Shown: in pieces, positions 22,627 through 31,306 of the stretch
Position numbering within the stretch: position 1 is the first letter of the stretch
Layout of the letters: each line of letters starts with the position of its first letter
NCBI RefSeq assembly: GCF_000293805.1
Contig: NZ_AMBZ01000002.1
Location: 725,001 to 789,000, forward strand
Reading direction: 5' to 3'
Length of the DNA stretch: 64,000 nucleotides
Origin: Paenibacillus alvei DSM 29
GTDB lineage: Bacteria > Bacillota > Bacilli > Paenibacillales > Paenibacillaceae
Notes under the pieces: model-generated
Databases searched by the model: none
Told to the model about the DNA's origin: nothing
Seen by the model: the letters and a program-made list of their open reading frames with translations, nothing else
Position numbers and translations under genes: made by a program

Positions 22627-22954
22627 CAGGGTTGAAGATACTTACTTTAAGATTGCTCTTATATTAGAGGGGTGGTTCTTCATATAAAAATCTATAGCAT
22701 GTTGCCAGGAGCAGAACGATGAGTCTGCTCTTTGTTCTGTTGTGTTGTGATTGTTGTTGTAGGAGGAACAGGAGAATTAGCATGAATCAGTTTTTACGAA
22801 GGAAATGTGAAAGCTGAAAAGTGAACTGACTGACAAGAAACAAAAGCGCGGCAGATAGTAAAGATAGGCGCTCTTAATGCAATAGCTGTTCGAGTGAGAA
22901 GGCATTCTATGCTACAATACGGAAGACATAGTTGATTCGAGAGGAGCAGCGTAG
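22627..22954 (+). other. intergenic region after the ssu operon
   Basis: It holds a weak terminator-like hairpin (GAGCAG 22709-22714 with CTGCTC 22725-22730, then TTTGTTCT). It also holds an 11-codon frame at 22782-22817 (MNQFLRRKCES) with an unusually good AGGAGG/AGGAG site, and an extended -10 (TGCTACAAT, 22910-22918) for the next gene. Nothing else is supported. Confidence 0.4.
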
Positions 22955-23248
22955 ATGGGCGTTTCATTCGGGAGACCATATCAAGATATTTTGGAAGAAT
23001 TGACGAACGCAATAGGACTGATTCCGGACGGGTATACCTTTTTCGAAATGACTGAGGAAGACTGGGCTGAGCTCGGACAAGCTGAACGCAAGGAAGTGCT
23101 GGAGGCACTCGCAGATGATGTGTTCTACGGTCTAGGGGAGGACCGGCTGCTGTTTATCGGAAGCGGCAGCGTACAGTATGATCCGCAGTTCCACACCATC
23201 GAGATTGTGGTAGAGAGCGATACAGTAGCTACGATTTCCCTCATCTAA
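22955..23248 (+). CDS. hypothetical protein (97 aa)
   Basis: I do not recognise this acidic, soluble 97-residue protein. It has two probable N-terminal helices (DILEELTNAIGLIP, EEDWAELGQAERKEVLEALADD) and a beta-strand C-terminal half (YDPQFHTIEIVVESDTVATISLI). GAGAGGAG precedes the ATG, an extended -10 lies about 40 bp upstream, and a strong terminator follows, so it looks like a genuine single-gene unit. Confidence 0.75.
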   Translation: MGVSFGRPYQDILEELTNAIGLIPDGYTFFEMTEEDWAELGQAERKEVLEALADDVFYGLGEDRLLFIGSGSVQYDPQFHTIEIVVESDTVATISLI

Positions 23249-23266
23249 AACTTTACAAAATACCGA

Positions 23267-23298
23267 AGAGCTGCCCGTACCGGGCAGCTCTTGTTGTT
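23267..23298 (+). terminator. terminator after the 97-aa gene
   Basis: AGAGCTGCCCG and CGGGCAGCTCT pair perfectly around TAC, followed by TGTTGTTT. Confidence 0.8.
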
Positions 23299-23342
23299 TA
23301 GGCTTTAGCCAGTTGAGAGCGTGAAACGCGCGAAACAAAAAA

Positions 23343-24040
23343 CCACCTGCTATGCGGGTGGAGGGATCAAAGGTTTGACCACCAGACCATTGCGATAACA
23401 TTGAGATGTTCAGGCTCAATGGAAGGAATGGTCTTAGATGGCAAACAAGAACTATAGTTTAGCGCACACAAAGTGGATGTGCAAATACCACATTGTGTTC
23501 ACCCCGAAGTATAGACGGAAAGAAATCTATAATCAAGTAAGGAAGGACTTAATCGAAATCTTTAAACGCTTATGCAAGTATAAGGGAGTAGAAATTATAG
23601 AAGGTCATATGATGCCAGATCATGTACACATGCTGGTAGCAATCCCACCAAAAATTTCAGTATCAGCATTTATGGGATATCTAAAGGGAAAAAGTCGCTA
23701 ATGATATTTGAGAAGCACGCGAACCTAAAGTATAAATATGGGAACAGAAAATTTTGGGCAGAAGGATATTATGTGAGTACGGTGGGCTTAAATGAAGCAA
23801 CCGTAGCAAAGTCGCGAACAGGGAGCACATGACCAAGCAGTAGATAAATTGAGTGTAAAAGAGTATGAAGATCCATTTAGTGATAGAAGGAACAAAAAGA
23901 AGTAACCCAGTTTAACTGGTAAGTGAAAGTGACAAATTACACTGAGCCTGAACGGATTTGAGGTCAGGCTAGCGTCTTTAGGCGCAGTTTGGCAACAGGG
24001 GGTTATACCCAAGTGCAAACCACCCGTTGGACGGGTGGTT
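23343..24040 (+). mobile_element. decayed IS200/IS605-family element
   Basis: The element is bounded by subterminal hairpins rather than inverted repeats: CCACCTGC/GCGGGTGG at 23343-23361 on the left and AACCACCCGT/ACGGGTGGTT at 24018-24040 on the right. This is the layout of IS200/IS605 elements moved by a Y1 transposase. The transposase inside is broken. No tnpB is present. Exact ends cannot be fixed without a relative. Confidence 0.75.
23438..23905 (+). pseudogene. tnpA: IS200-type Y1 transposase, frameshifted
   Basis: The first 87 residues are a clean TnpA start (YSLAHTKWMCKYHIVFTPKY, GHMMPDHVHMLVAIPPKIS with the HUH-type HVH pair) and then stop at TAA 23699-23701. Past that point a shifted frame continues the family sequence (LMIFEKHANLKYKYGNRKFW, then GYYVSTVGLNEA), which includes the catalytic Tyr region. 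It fails again near 23810. The tail VDKLSVKEYEDPFSDRRNKKK ends at 23905. At least two frame changes are therefore present and the element cannot make full-length transposase. Confidence 0.85.
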
Positions 24041-24095
24041 CTGATTCCTGAATGAAAGAATTTGTTTTGCAAACCAGCATCATATTGGTGGTTTA

Positions 24096-24662
24096 CTATA
24101 CCGGAGCAGCTTCGGGCTGATACACCATGCAGTGGAATTCACCCATTCCTTCTGGTGTAGGCCGTTCGTAAGTATCTGTAATGAAAAATCCGGCCTTTTG
24201 ATAGGCACGAATTGCACGGTTGTTCCAGGTGAGCACCTCGAGGTCGATTTCATCCTCTGGATGACGTTGCGATGCATCGCCCACAATAGCTTGCACGAAC
24301 GCAGCACCCATTCCCTTTCCAAGCAGATCGGGCCGCATGCCTAATCCTATGCGAGTAACTCCAACAAGCGGAAAATATTGCGCAAAGCCGATGAGCTCTT
24401 CGTTCCGATCCTTAACGGATACATATTGCTTGCGGCGAATATCGGGGTCGCCCATTTCAACGCCAAGCGCCTTCATCTGTTTCCACGGGAGGAATCCATA
24501 CAATTGATAAGGCGGCTCGTATTTCCATGTGCAAATATCCTGTGCATCCTCCTCAGTCATCGGGTGAATACGAAATAATGGTTCTGGATGTGCAGGATGG
24601 TGATGGCCAGACATCGAATGATTATGGTTAGCAGATGCTGATGGATCATGAGGCGAACTCAT
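24096..24662 (-). CDS. GNAT acetyltransferase with His-rich N-terminus
   Basis: Transfers an acetyl group from acetyl-CoA to an unknown acceptor. The GNAT core is visible: RIGLGMRPDLLGKGMGAAFV is motif A, LEVLTWNNRAIRAYQKAGF is motif B. The N-terminal 35 residues contain a His cluster (NHNHSMSGHHHPAH) that could bind metal, not a usual GNAT feature. The ATG at 24662 has GGAGGAG upstream. Length is 188 residues. It is divergent from the sulfurtransferase. Confidence 0.85.
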   Translation of the reverse strand: MSSPHDPSASANHNHSMSGHHHPAHPEPLFRIHPMTEEDAQDICTWKYEPPYQLYGFLPWKQMKALGVEMGDPDIRRKQYVSVKDRNEELIGFAQYFPLVGVTRIGLGMRPDLLGKGMGAAFVQAIVGDASQRHPEDEIDLEVLTWNNRAIRAYQKAGFFITDTYERPTPEGMGEFHCMVYQPEAAPV

Positions 24663-24821
24663 TAGTCTGTTCTCCTCCTTCGGGCGATACAAGACTTATC
24701 GCGTGGATTTTCTCCCATTGTGACATGGGGAGAGGAGTTTGGCAAATGGTTGTCTTATCATCTGAGTGACAATGGTTTTTGTTGCATAGGCAAAAGATAT
24801 TTTGATTCGGGAGGTAGGAAC

Positions 24822-25673
24822 ATGCAGGAGTATACGGTGATTATAACAGTGGAGGAAGCTGTGAAGCTGCTTGAAGAAGGGCAGGCGGCAGTAGCGGACT
24901 GCCGTTTTTGGTTAACTGAGCCGGAACGCGGACAGACAGCGTATGAGGAAGGGCATCTACCGGGGGCGTTTTATTTTGATTTGGATCGGGACTTGTCATC
25001 ACCGCGTGAGGTACATGGCGGGCGTCACCCATTACCGGAAATTGGGGAATTGGCGCAGAAGCTTGGAGCGAGCGGCATTGATCGTTCCACGACCGTGATT
25101 GTCTATGATGACCAAGGTGGAGCCATGGCTAGCCGCCTGTGGTGGCTGCTGCAATATATCGGCCATGAAGGCTATGTCTATGTGATGGATGGTGGTTACA
25201 GTGCGTGGGTGGAAGCGGGACATCCTGTGTCGACAGAAGTTCCGGAGTCAGCACCGCTCAGCTATAAACCGCAGGTTCGTCCGGAGATGGTGCTGCATGT
25301 GGACGATATTCGAGAGCGACTGGGACGGCCAGGTGTGGTCATGATTGATTCTCGCGAGCCCGACCGATATGCAGGACGCCTTGAGCCTATTGATGCAAAA
25401 GCAGGTCATATCCCGGGCGCAGTGAACCAATTCTGGCGGAATCGTCTTGACGAAGCGGGACACTGGCTGCCTGTAAAGACGCAACGCGAGCAGTGGAGGC
25501 CGGTCGTGCAGGGAGCGGAGGAAGTAATCGTCTATTGTGGATCGGGTGTGACAGCCTGCCCGAACTTATTATCTTTGTGGCAGACGGGAGTAAAGGGTGC
25601 GAAGCTGTATGCCGGCAGCTGGAGCGATTGGAGTTCCTATGATGATAATCCGATTGCGACGGGGGAAGAGTAA
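24822..25673 (+). CDS. thiosulfate / 3-mercaptopyruvate sulfurtransferase
   Basis: Moves a sulfane sulfur from thiosulfate or mercaptopyruvate to an acceptor. Two rhodanese domains are present: the first is inactive (about 8-130) and the second carries the catalytic Cys239 in VYCGSGVTACP. HLPGAFYFDLDRDLSSP and GHIPGAVNQFW are family-typical. The loop CGSGVT is closer to mercaptopyruvate-type enzymes, but substrate choice is not settled by sequence. The ATG at 24822 follows GGGAGGT; a start 102 bases further upstream is rejected. Length is 283 residues. Confidence 0.9.
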   Translation: MQEYTVIITVEEAVKLLEEGQAAVADCRFWLTEPERGQTAYEEGHLPGAFYFDLDRDLSSPREVHGGRHPLPEIGELAQKLGASGIDRSTTVIVYDDQGGAMASRLWWLLQYIGHEGYVYVMDGGYSAWVEAGHPVSTEVPESAPLSYKPQVRPEMVLHVDDIRERLGRPGVVMIDSREPDRYAGRLEPIDAKAGHIPGAVNQFWRNRLDEAGHWLPVKTQREQWRPVVQGAEEVIVYCGSGVTACPNLLSLWQTGVKGAKLYAGSWSDWSSYDDNPIATGEE

Positions 25674-25990
25674 GCATCATTGCGCTATTTCTTTATCTCT
25701 TGGGCATATGGCGACGGCGAAGTGAGTCAATCACAGGAAGAATAGGAGTAACCGGCATACGAAGCAGCGGTGGAGCAGAGCAGACAGCTCCACCGCTAAA
25801 CGTATTGTGCCGCGCTGCCGAAGGTAGCTCGCTACGATAGACACGACAATCAGACCTTATGTATAAGACCGTCTCGAACCTTATTCAGGTGTGGGGGAAA
25901 CGTCCAAATTGTTATATTGGACAGATGTTCGGTAAATAGGATTGCCGGAACGATTAGGCCTTGTTGGATAGCGTAGCGGCAGTATCCGAT
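25674..25990 (+). other. intergenic region between sulfurtransferase and oxidoreductase
   Basis: This convergent gap holds an 11-bp perfect hairpin (AGCGGTGGAGC 25766-25776 with GCTCCACCGCT 25787-25797) and a smaller one (GTCCAA 25902-25907 with TTGGAC 25917-25922). Neither has a good T run. They may act as weak terminators for the two converging genes. No gene is seen. Confidence 0.4.
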
Positions 25991-26896
25991 TCATAATCGC
26001 TCCAATTGCTGAGTAATGTCTTCACAGATGCGATGAGTTTGCAGTGACTTCTCTCCGCTGGATAGGAAATCGTTTCCGCTCTGAATACATTCGATGAAAT
26101 GGTCTATCATGTCAACAAAACCGCGGCGATAGAGAGTCGAGATCCAATCGCCAAAAGTGGAGTGCTGTTCTGAATGATTTGCATATGTTGTGGTGTGAAC
26201 GCAATTCTGGACGACGATCTTGTGCTGACATCCCATGATTTCCAGTCGTTCTTCCGTGATTCCCGTCTGTCGGTTCATCATTCCGAGTCCGGTCGTCTTT
26301 TGGCTCATCAAATTGAGTACTAAGTAATGCAATAACCCATCCTCGACCTTGCCGTTAACCATGATCGTCTCTGGTTTGCCTACATAGTACAGCAGCGTGT
26401 CTACGACGTGAATGAAATCATCAAAAACCGTCTGTCGTACTGGTGAAACGGGGCCAATCCGATTTTTTTGCATGAAGGCTGTTTCGATTGTCGGAATTGT
26501 TTCTTTTGCATTTTTGTACATTGGCATAAACCGGCGGTTAAATCCGACCATAAGCTTCACTTTGTGCTGTTGAGCCAAAGAAACCACTTCCTCTGATTCA
26601 TGTAACGAATAGGCGATGGGCTTATCTATAAATACATGAATTCCTGCAGCGATAAGTTGACGTAAAATATCGACATGCGAATCTGTGGAAGTATGCACGA
26701 AAGCAGCATCGATGTTAGATGAAATTAATTCCTGTACGGTAGAGAACTGGTTTCGGATCCGGTATTGTCGCCCGACCTCATCCACCACTTCTTGATTGCG
26801 GCTGGCAATGGATAGTTCAATATCCGATCGGGTGCCTAGTATAGGCAAATATGCTTTACGTGCTATATCGCCAATACCGATCATGCCGATTTTCAT
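25991..26896 (-). CDS. Gfo/Idh/MocA-family oxidoreductase
   Basis: An NAD(P)-dependent dehydrogenase of unknown sugar or related substrate. The N-terminal Rossmann motif is GIGDIARKAYLPIL, and the conserved DKPIA (here FIDKPIAYSL) closes the nucleotide domain. The C-terminal domain has DDFIHVVDTLLYYVG, which carries the likely catalytic His. Length is 301 residues, slightly shorter than many members. A GAAGGGGGA site precedes the ATG. It stands alone, so context gives no substrate. Confidence 0.87.
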   Translation of the reverse strand: MKIGMIGIGDIARKAYLPILGTRSDIELSIASRNQEVVDEVGRQYRIRNQFSTVQELISSNIDAAFVHTSTDSHVDILRQLIAAGIHVFIDKPIAYSLHESEEVVSLAQQHKVKLMVGFNRRFMPMYKNAKETIPTIETAFMQKNRIGPVSPVRQTVFDDFIHVVDTLLYYVGKPETIMVNGKVEDGLLHYLVLNLMSQKTTGLGMMNRQTGITEERLEIMGCQHKIVVQNCVHTTTYANHSEQHSTFGDWISTLYRRGFVDMIDHFIECIQSGNDFLSSGEKSLQTHRICEDITQQLERL

Positions 26897-27001
26897 GATA
26901 AATCCCCCTTCCCTTTCATAACTTGGGATTCCATATTATAAAATACAACATAGCCTGAGATATAGGTTTCAGGCTATATTTTAGTCTAAGCGCGCACGAA
27001 G

Positions 27002-27731
27002 CTACACAATTTTGTTCACGAGGAGTTCTACCTCATCCATCAAATCTGGCACCCACTCGTCTGAACCGGGAATCGTATCCGTTCCGCCATATACGAGCCA
27101 TTTCAGCGTTTTAACAAGCCAGCATAACCCGCCGATGTTCACTTGCCATTTAAGCTGCTCCATAGAGCAATCCTGCTCCATCGCGCTATGAAAGGCGGAC
27201 AGCATCTCTTCTCTAGGTACATGACTATATTCGCGTGCTTCATCAATGAGGCAATGCAAGTCGCCTAGATGGGGGCTAAGATACGAAATCGACCAGTCAA
27301 TCGGCATAATCTGTGTTCCCTGAATGAGCAGGTTTTTCGCATGATAATCATGGTGAACGAGTGTAAGAGGCTGGGTGTGATACAGTCTCTCCAACTGTTG
27401 TGGGAATATGTCATGCAGCTTGCTAAGGGCAGGGCTGCTGCTCCAAATTGTACTTCCCCGCGTCTTCCATAATCATAACTGCACTGCGTTCTGACTCATA
27501 AAAATCAAAAATGCGAGGGGCTACTATATGCAAAGGATTGATGAGACGACGGTAATTGGCTGCTTCTTGAGCCATTTCCTTGCCGCCCCATTTCAATATG
27601 CGAGTTTCCCCTGAACGTAAAGTAATACGGTATACCTCCGAGAGCGCCCACTCTCGTAAAAGAGCCCACTCGGTTACTTCAGCTAATAAAGGTATTTTGG
27701 TGCAATAGGCAGATACGCGTTCTGAAATCAT
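27002..27731 (-). pseudogene. aminoglycoside-phosphotransferase-fold kinase, frameshifted
   Basis: The first 102 codons (27731-27423) give an APH-type N-lobe (VYRITLRSGETRILKWGG, AVMIMEDAGKYNLE) and stop. A second frame gives SKLHDIFPQQLERLYHTQPL, then the catalytic loop LVHHDYHAKNLLI and the metal motif PIDWSISYLS. It runs to 27002. The two join across a shift near 27425-27450, where codons after YNLE change frame. Together they form about 245 residues of one kinase. Either a true frameshift has inactivated it or the sequence has a one-base error. Confidence 0.8.
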
Positions 27732-27893
27732 ATGCTTCCTCCTGAATGATGGGGGACAACCTTACACAGGAGAATTTTACACGAAAACCCAAAAAATATA
27801 GACTTATAATGGCCGGGTTGATATGATGTTGAATAGGGTCTCGATACTTTTCGAGACCCATTTTATGTTAATTGTGAGTCGGGAGATGAAGAG

Positions 27894-28310
27894 ATGCAGG
27901 GCTATAATGTCATCATGGTTTACAATAAAGAACTCGACAAGTTGCTAATGTGCAAACGAGCAAAAGAGCCGTATAAAGGATTAAGCAACCTAGTAGGTGG
28001 AAAAATAGAGGCTGGCGAAACGGGAATGGAAAGTGCTTATCGGGAGCTGGCAGAAGAAACAAGTATTTCTCAGAAGGACATCACTCTGCATCATTTGATG
28101 GACTTTACGTATCATTATCAAAATTGTTATGTGGAAGTCTATGTAGGCAAGTTGAAGCATGACGTAATGATTCATGGCGATGAGAATGAGCTGTATTGGT
28201 CGGAATTAACCCATAATTTCTTCGATATGGCCTTGTATGCAGGAGAGGGCAATATTGGGCATATGATCGAACAGGTAAATATGTATAAGGACGAGGTTCT
28301 ACGTGATTGA
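27894..28310 (+). CDS. Nudix hydrolase
   Basis: Hydrolyses a nucleoside diphosphate linked to another group. The Nudix box GGKIEAGETGMESAYRELAEETSI matches GX5EX7REUXEEXGU apart from a Ser/Thr in place of the last Gly. It is 138 residues, close to MutT-size proteins. GGGAGATGAAGAG precedes the ATG. Substrate unknown; stand-alone gene with a terminator behind. Confidence 0.9.
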   Translation: MQGYNVIMVYNKELDKLLMCKRAKEPYKGLSNLVGGKIEAGETGMESAYRELAEETSISQKDITLHHLMDFTYHYQNCYVEVYVGKLKHDVMIHGDENELYWSELTHNFFDMALYAGEGNIGHMIEQVNMYKDEVLRD

Positions 28311-28317
28311 TATGTGA

Positions 28318-28364
28318 AAAGACGAGGGTTTACGCTTTGTTTAGCGTGTTCTCTCGTCTTTTTG
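28318..28364. terminator. bidirectional terminator, Nudix / MarR genes
   Basis: AAGACGAG and CTCGTCTT pair at the base with a second stem inside (TTACGC/TTAGCG region). T runs lie on both sides. It serves the convergent Nudix and MarR genes. Confidence 0.75.
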
Positions 28365-28386
28365 CAATCCATGAAGTGGGCTGCAC

Positions 28387-28836
28387 TTATTCCTGCTCTC
28401 TATAAAACACTTTAGACTGAAGAATATCTAATGCCCGTTGTATGTCTTTCATGTCTTCTTCAGAAAAATCATCAATTCGCTTAAAAAAACGCTCGCCAAT
28501 CCGCCAAAAGGCCTCGTCCATCATCTTTTGTCCAGTCTCCGAAAGCCGAATCAACTGCTTGCGTCTGTCATCTGCAGCTTCGAATTTTTCACATAGATGC
28601 TTCTCCGTTAATTTCTTGAGCTCACGACTTGTGTTCGGCATAGACATATGCATGCAGTCACTAATTTGGCTCAGGGTAAGGGGTTGGCTAACCGCAATAT
28701 ACTCCAAAATACGATATTGAACGGGCGTAATATCGTCTGGCTTAATGTCCCTCGTTAATTCATGCGTCACTTCGTGCACGGAGGTTGTAAAGCTCACGAA
28801 CTGATGAAAAAGTTCTTTCTTGTCCACAACATTCAC
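28387..28836 (-). CDS. MarR-family transcriptional regulator
   Basis: The winged-helix repressor is 149 residues. The DNA-binding region includes TLSQISDCMHMSMPNTSRELKKLTEK and the wing EAADDRRKQLIRLSETGQ. Terminal helices form the dimer interface. It is divergent from a quinone-reductase-like gene, and the shared 120-bp region carries two matching inverted motifs, so it probably represses that neighbour and itself. The inducer is unknown; a quinone or other electrophile is likely from context. Confidence 0.9.
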   Translation of the reverse strand: MNVVDKKELFHQFVSFTTSVHEVTHELTRDIKPDDITPVQYRILEYIAVSQPLTLSQISDCMHMSMPNTSRELKKLTEKHLCEKFEAADDRRKQLIRLSETGQKMMDEAFWRIGERFFKRIDDFSEEDMKDIQRALDILQSKVFYREQE

Positions 28837-28878
28837 CTCTTACCTGAACACAATAGCAAATTAATTGTCAATACACAA

Positions 28879-28932
28879 TTATCATTTGACAACTAAATTG
28901 GCGAGTGTTACTGTTTTGTTATCAAATGATAA
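28879..28932. promoter_or_regulatory. paired MarR operator candidates and promoter
   Basis: TTATCATTTGACAAC (28879-28893) and GTTATCAAATGATAA (28918-28932) are inverted copies with one mismatch. Between them lies a promoter for the plus-strand gene: TTGACA 28886-28891 and TACTGT 28909-28914 with extended TGT, spacer 17. One operator covers the -35 and the other follows the -10. Confidence 0.65.
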
Positions 28933-28956
28933 TTAAACTAAATTGGTGGTGGGAAG

Positions 28957-29544
28957 ATGAATGTATTAATCGTATACACACATCCGAATCATAACAGTCT
29001 GAACTACGCCTTTTTACAACAGGTCATACAAGGATGCAAGGAGAACGAGAACATTGAGGAGATTCAAGTTCTCGATTTATATGAGGAGAGCTTCGATCCG
29101 GTACTGGTGTTTCACAAAACAAAGCGGAGGAGAGATATGCATCTCGATCCAAGCCTAGAGAAGTATCGGGAGCAAATTCGCAAAGCCGATAAATTGGTAT
29201 TCGTGTATCCGATTTGGTGGCTGCGTCCCCCCGCAATGCTGCTCGGATACTTTGATCAATTATTTGCTTCCGATTTTGCATACCGAGATCATGGTGGATT
29301 GCTGCCGGAAGGTCTGCTGAAAGGGAAATCTGTTGTCTGTATATCCACCATGAAAGGCCCGGCCCTGTATCCGTTTTTCTGGTATCGCAATGTACATAAA
29401 GTGTTGATGAAAAGGGCTTTGTTTCAGTATGTAGGCATTAAAGATGTGAAGTTTTTTGAATTTGGAAGTATGGAAAGTTCGAAAGGCAAGCAGGGTAGAA
29501 AAATGAATAAGATTTACCATTATTTTAAATTAATGTCTCGATAA
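28957..29544 (+). CDS. NAD(P)H dehydrogenase (quinone), flavodoxin-like fold
   Basis: A flavin enzyme that reduces quinones by two electrons, of the NQO1/KefF/MdaB-type family. It starts MNVLIVYTHPNHNSLNYAFL, the flavin-phosphate loop of the family. VFVYPIWWLRPPAMLLGYFDQ is the conserved active-site stretch, followed by KGKSVVCISTMKGP. Length is 195 residues. Regulation by the divergent MarR protein is likely. Confidence 0.88.
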   Translation: MNVLIVYTHPNHNSLNYAFLQQVIQGCKENENIEEIQVLDLYEESFDPVLVFHKTKRRRDMHLDPSLEKYREQIRKADKLVFVYPIWWLRPPAMLLGYFDQLFASDFAYRDHGGLLPEGLLKGKSVVCISTMKGPALYPFFWYRNVHKVLMKRALFQYVGIKDVKFFEFGSMESSKGKQGRKMNKIYHYFKLMSR

Positions 29545-29671
29545 GTGGCTGAGTATGGTTCATATTGTTACGGATAACGAATAAATTAGTAAGTTTTGAA
29601 TGTCCCTATACAGTGGACTGTAATGTGAAAATTAACCCGCTGTAAATTATAAATGAGGAGGTTCAATTCTT

Positions 29672-31111
29672 ATGAGATCGCTTGAATTGTTGTCAGTCGT
29701 GATGAATATTCTATTGCTTGGCTGGCTGATATTTGCAAGGAACAAAACGAATCGGATGCTGTTCATTGGTTTCGACATATCTGCGTTATTGGTGCTCATA
29801 CATGGGTTCGTCGAAGGAATGCGGTGGCAGATGATTCCGGTCTACGTGATAACGTTTCTTCCGATCTGTATCCTTGCAGCAAGGTATCTGCTCAAGTCTG
29901 AGGGGGTTGTAGGAAAGAGGTCCGTAATTAGGCAAATTGTTATGATAACACTGGCAGTTCTATATTCTTATTTCGCAGTGTCTCTTCCCCTTTGGTACCC
30001 GGTGTTTACCTTTGAGAAGCCTTCAGGCCCGTACAAGATTGGGACAGTGACATATGATTGGAAGGATAGCCAGCGAGAGGAAACGATTAAACCCAAATCA
30101 GGCGATAAGCGCGAACTGATGGTACAAATTTGGTATCCGGCTAGTTCGACTGCAAAGGGGAAAACGGCTCCCTATGTACCTGCTTCGGATGTTTTCGAAA
30201 ATGCGTACAGTCAAAACTTTGATATGCATAAAATGTTATTCACAAGTATGAAATACGTTAAAACGCACGCGATCGAAAATGCGGAAATATCCGATAAAGA
30301 AGCGACATATCCAGTACTTCTGTTTTCTCACGGCATGGGTGGGCATAAAAGCCATAATACTTTTCAGATTGAACAATTGGTCAGCTATGGGTATATCGTT
30401 GTGGGCATCGATCACACGTATAATAGCATTGCATCGGTGTTCGATGACGGCCGCGTTGCGAATTTTATTCCCCAGGATCCGTCAGTTGGGCACTTGGATG
30501 AATTGAATAAGGTATGGGTGGATGACGCCAAATTTGTGCTCAATCAAGTGGAGAAGCTGGCGAATGGTGATCCAGACCATCGCTTTACAGGAAGAATGGA
30601 TATGAAAAATGTCGGTATGTTCGGTCATTCCTATGGTGGAGCAACCAGTGTTCAAATGCTGATGTCTGACGCTAGAATTAAGGCAGCAATTAATTTGGAC
30701 GGGGGCTTATTTGGTCAGCTTCGGATTCCGGAAGGCGGGGTGAAGAAGCCGTTGTTGATGATAAGTGCGGATAGAACGCTTGCCGGTGCAAACCAAATAG
30801 CCGCTGCTGAAGGTACAACGAGAAAAGCTTTAAACAAGTACTTTGGTGACATATTTGAACGTTATAAGCATGTTGCAGAGGGAGGAAACTACTGGATGAA
30901 AATAAAAAACATGGATCATTTAGCCTTCTGTGACATGTATTTGATATCGCCTTTACTCGAAAATACAGTAGGGGTTAATCTGCGTCCTGCACATCGTCTC
31001 ATTAACGAGTATTCGCTCGATTTTTTTAACCATTACTTAAAGGGACGACCATTTGAGAAGTTGGAACAGAGTATCGGAGACAATCCGGAGTTTTCATTGG
31101 AGAAGGGATAA
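29672..31111 (+). CDS. membrane-anchored alpha/beta hydrolase (PAF-acetylhydrolase-like)
   Basis: The 479-residue protein has four hydrophobic segments in the first 120 residues and then a soluble hydrolase domain. The oxyanion region reads YPVLLFSHGMGGHKSHN, the nucleophile elbow GHSYGG, and a late His lies in MDHLAFCD. This pattern fits the platelet-activating-factor acetylhydrolase/dienelactone hydrolase group, probably acting on lipids or esters at the membrane. GAGGAGG precedes the ATG. The natural substrate is unknown. Confidence 0.83.
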   Translation: MRSLELLSVVMNILLLGWLIFARNKTNRMLFIGFDISALLVLIHGFVEGMRWQMIPVYVITFLPICILAARYLLKSEGVVGKRSVIRQIVMITLAVLYSYFAVSLPLWYPVFTFEKPSGPYKIGTVTYDWKDSQREETIKPKSGDKRELMVQIWYPASSTAKGKTAPYVPASDVFENAYSQNFDMHKMLFTSMKYVKTHAIENAEISDKEATYPVLLFSHGMGGHKSHNTFQIEQLVSYGYIVVGIDHTYNSIASVFDDGRVANFIPQDPSVGHLDELNKVWVDDAKFVLNQVEKLANGDPDHRFTGRMDMKNVGMFGHSYGGATSVQMLMSDARIKAAINLDGGLFGQLRIPEGGVKKPLLMISADRTLAGANQIAAAEGTTRKALNKYFGDIFERYKHVAEGGNYWMKIKNMDHLAFCDMYLISPLLENTVGVNLRPAHRLINEYSLDFFNHYLKGRPFEKLEQSIGDNPEFSLEKG

Positions 31112-31155
31112 GACTGATTGAATCAGCACGCATTAAAGACACTACATTTCATTAA

Positions 31156-31184
31156 TTTACCAAATATATGGTTCATGATATAAT
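31156..31184 (+). promoter_or_regulatory. promoter before the GNAT gene at 31307
   Basis: TTTACC (31156-31161) and TATAAT (31179-31184) are 17 bp apart, with extended TGA before the -10. The leader of about 115 nt shows no gene. Confidence 0.6.
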
Positions 31185-31306
31185 CCATGACTAGGAAGGG
31201 AATGAGAACCATGTAATCGCTAACAGTAATAGGGTTGATTTATGCTCAAGATCTCCGCCCTCGTATGAGGAAATGAGTGGACAGCATCTAATGAGGAGGA
31301 GCGAGT

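Noticed and set aside
23343-24040. CRISPR or tnpB/omega-RNA system at the IS element
   Set aside because: There is no repeat array and no tnpB gene; the repeats are the two end hairpins of an IS200-type element.
24720-24821. Upstream start for the sulfurtransferase
   Set aside because: The extra 34 residues have no family match, while the ATG at 24822 has GGGAGGT at good spacing.
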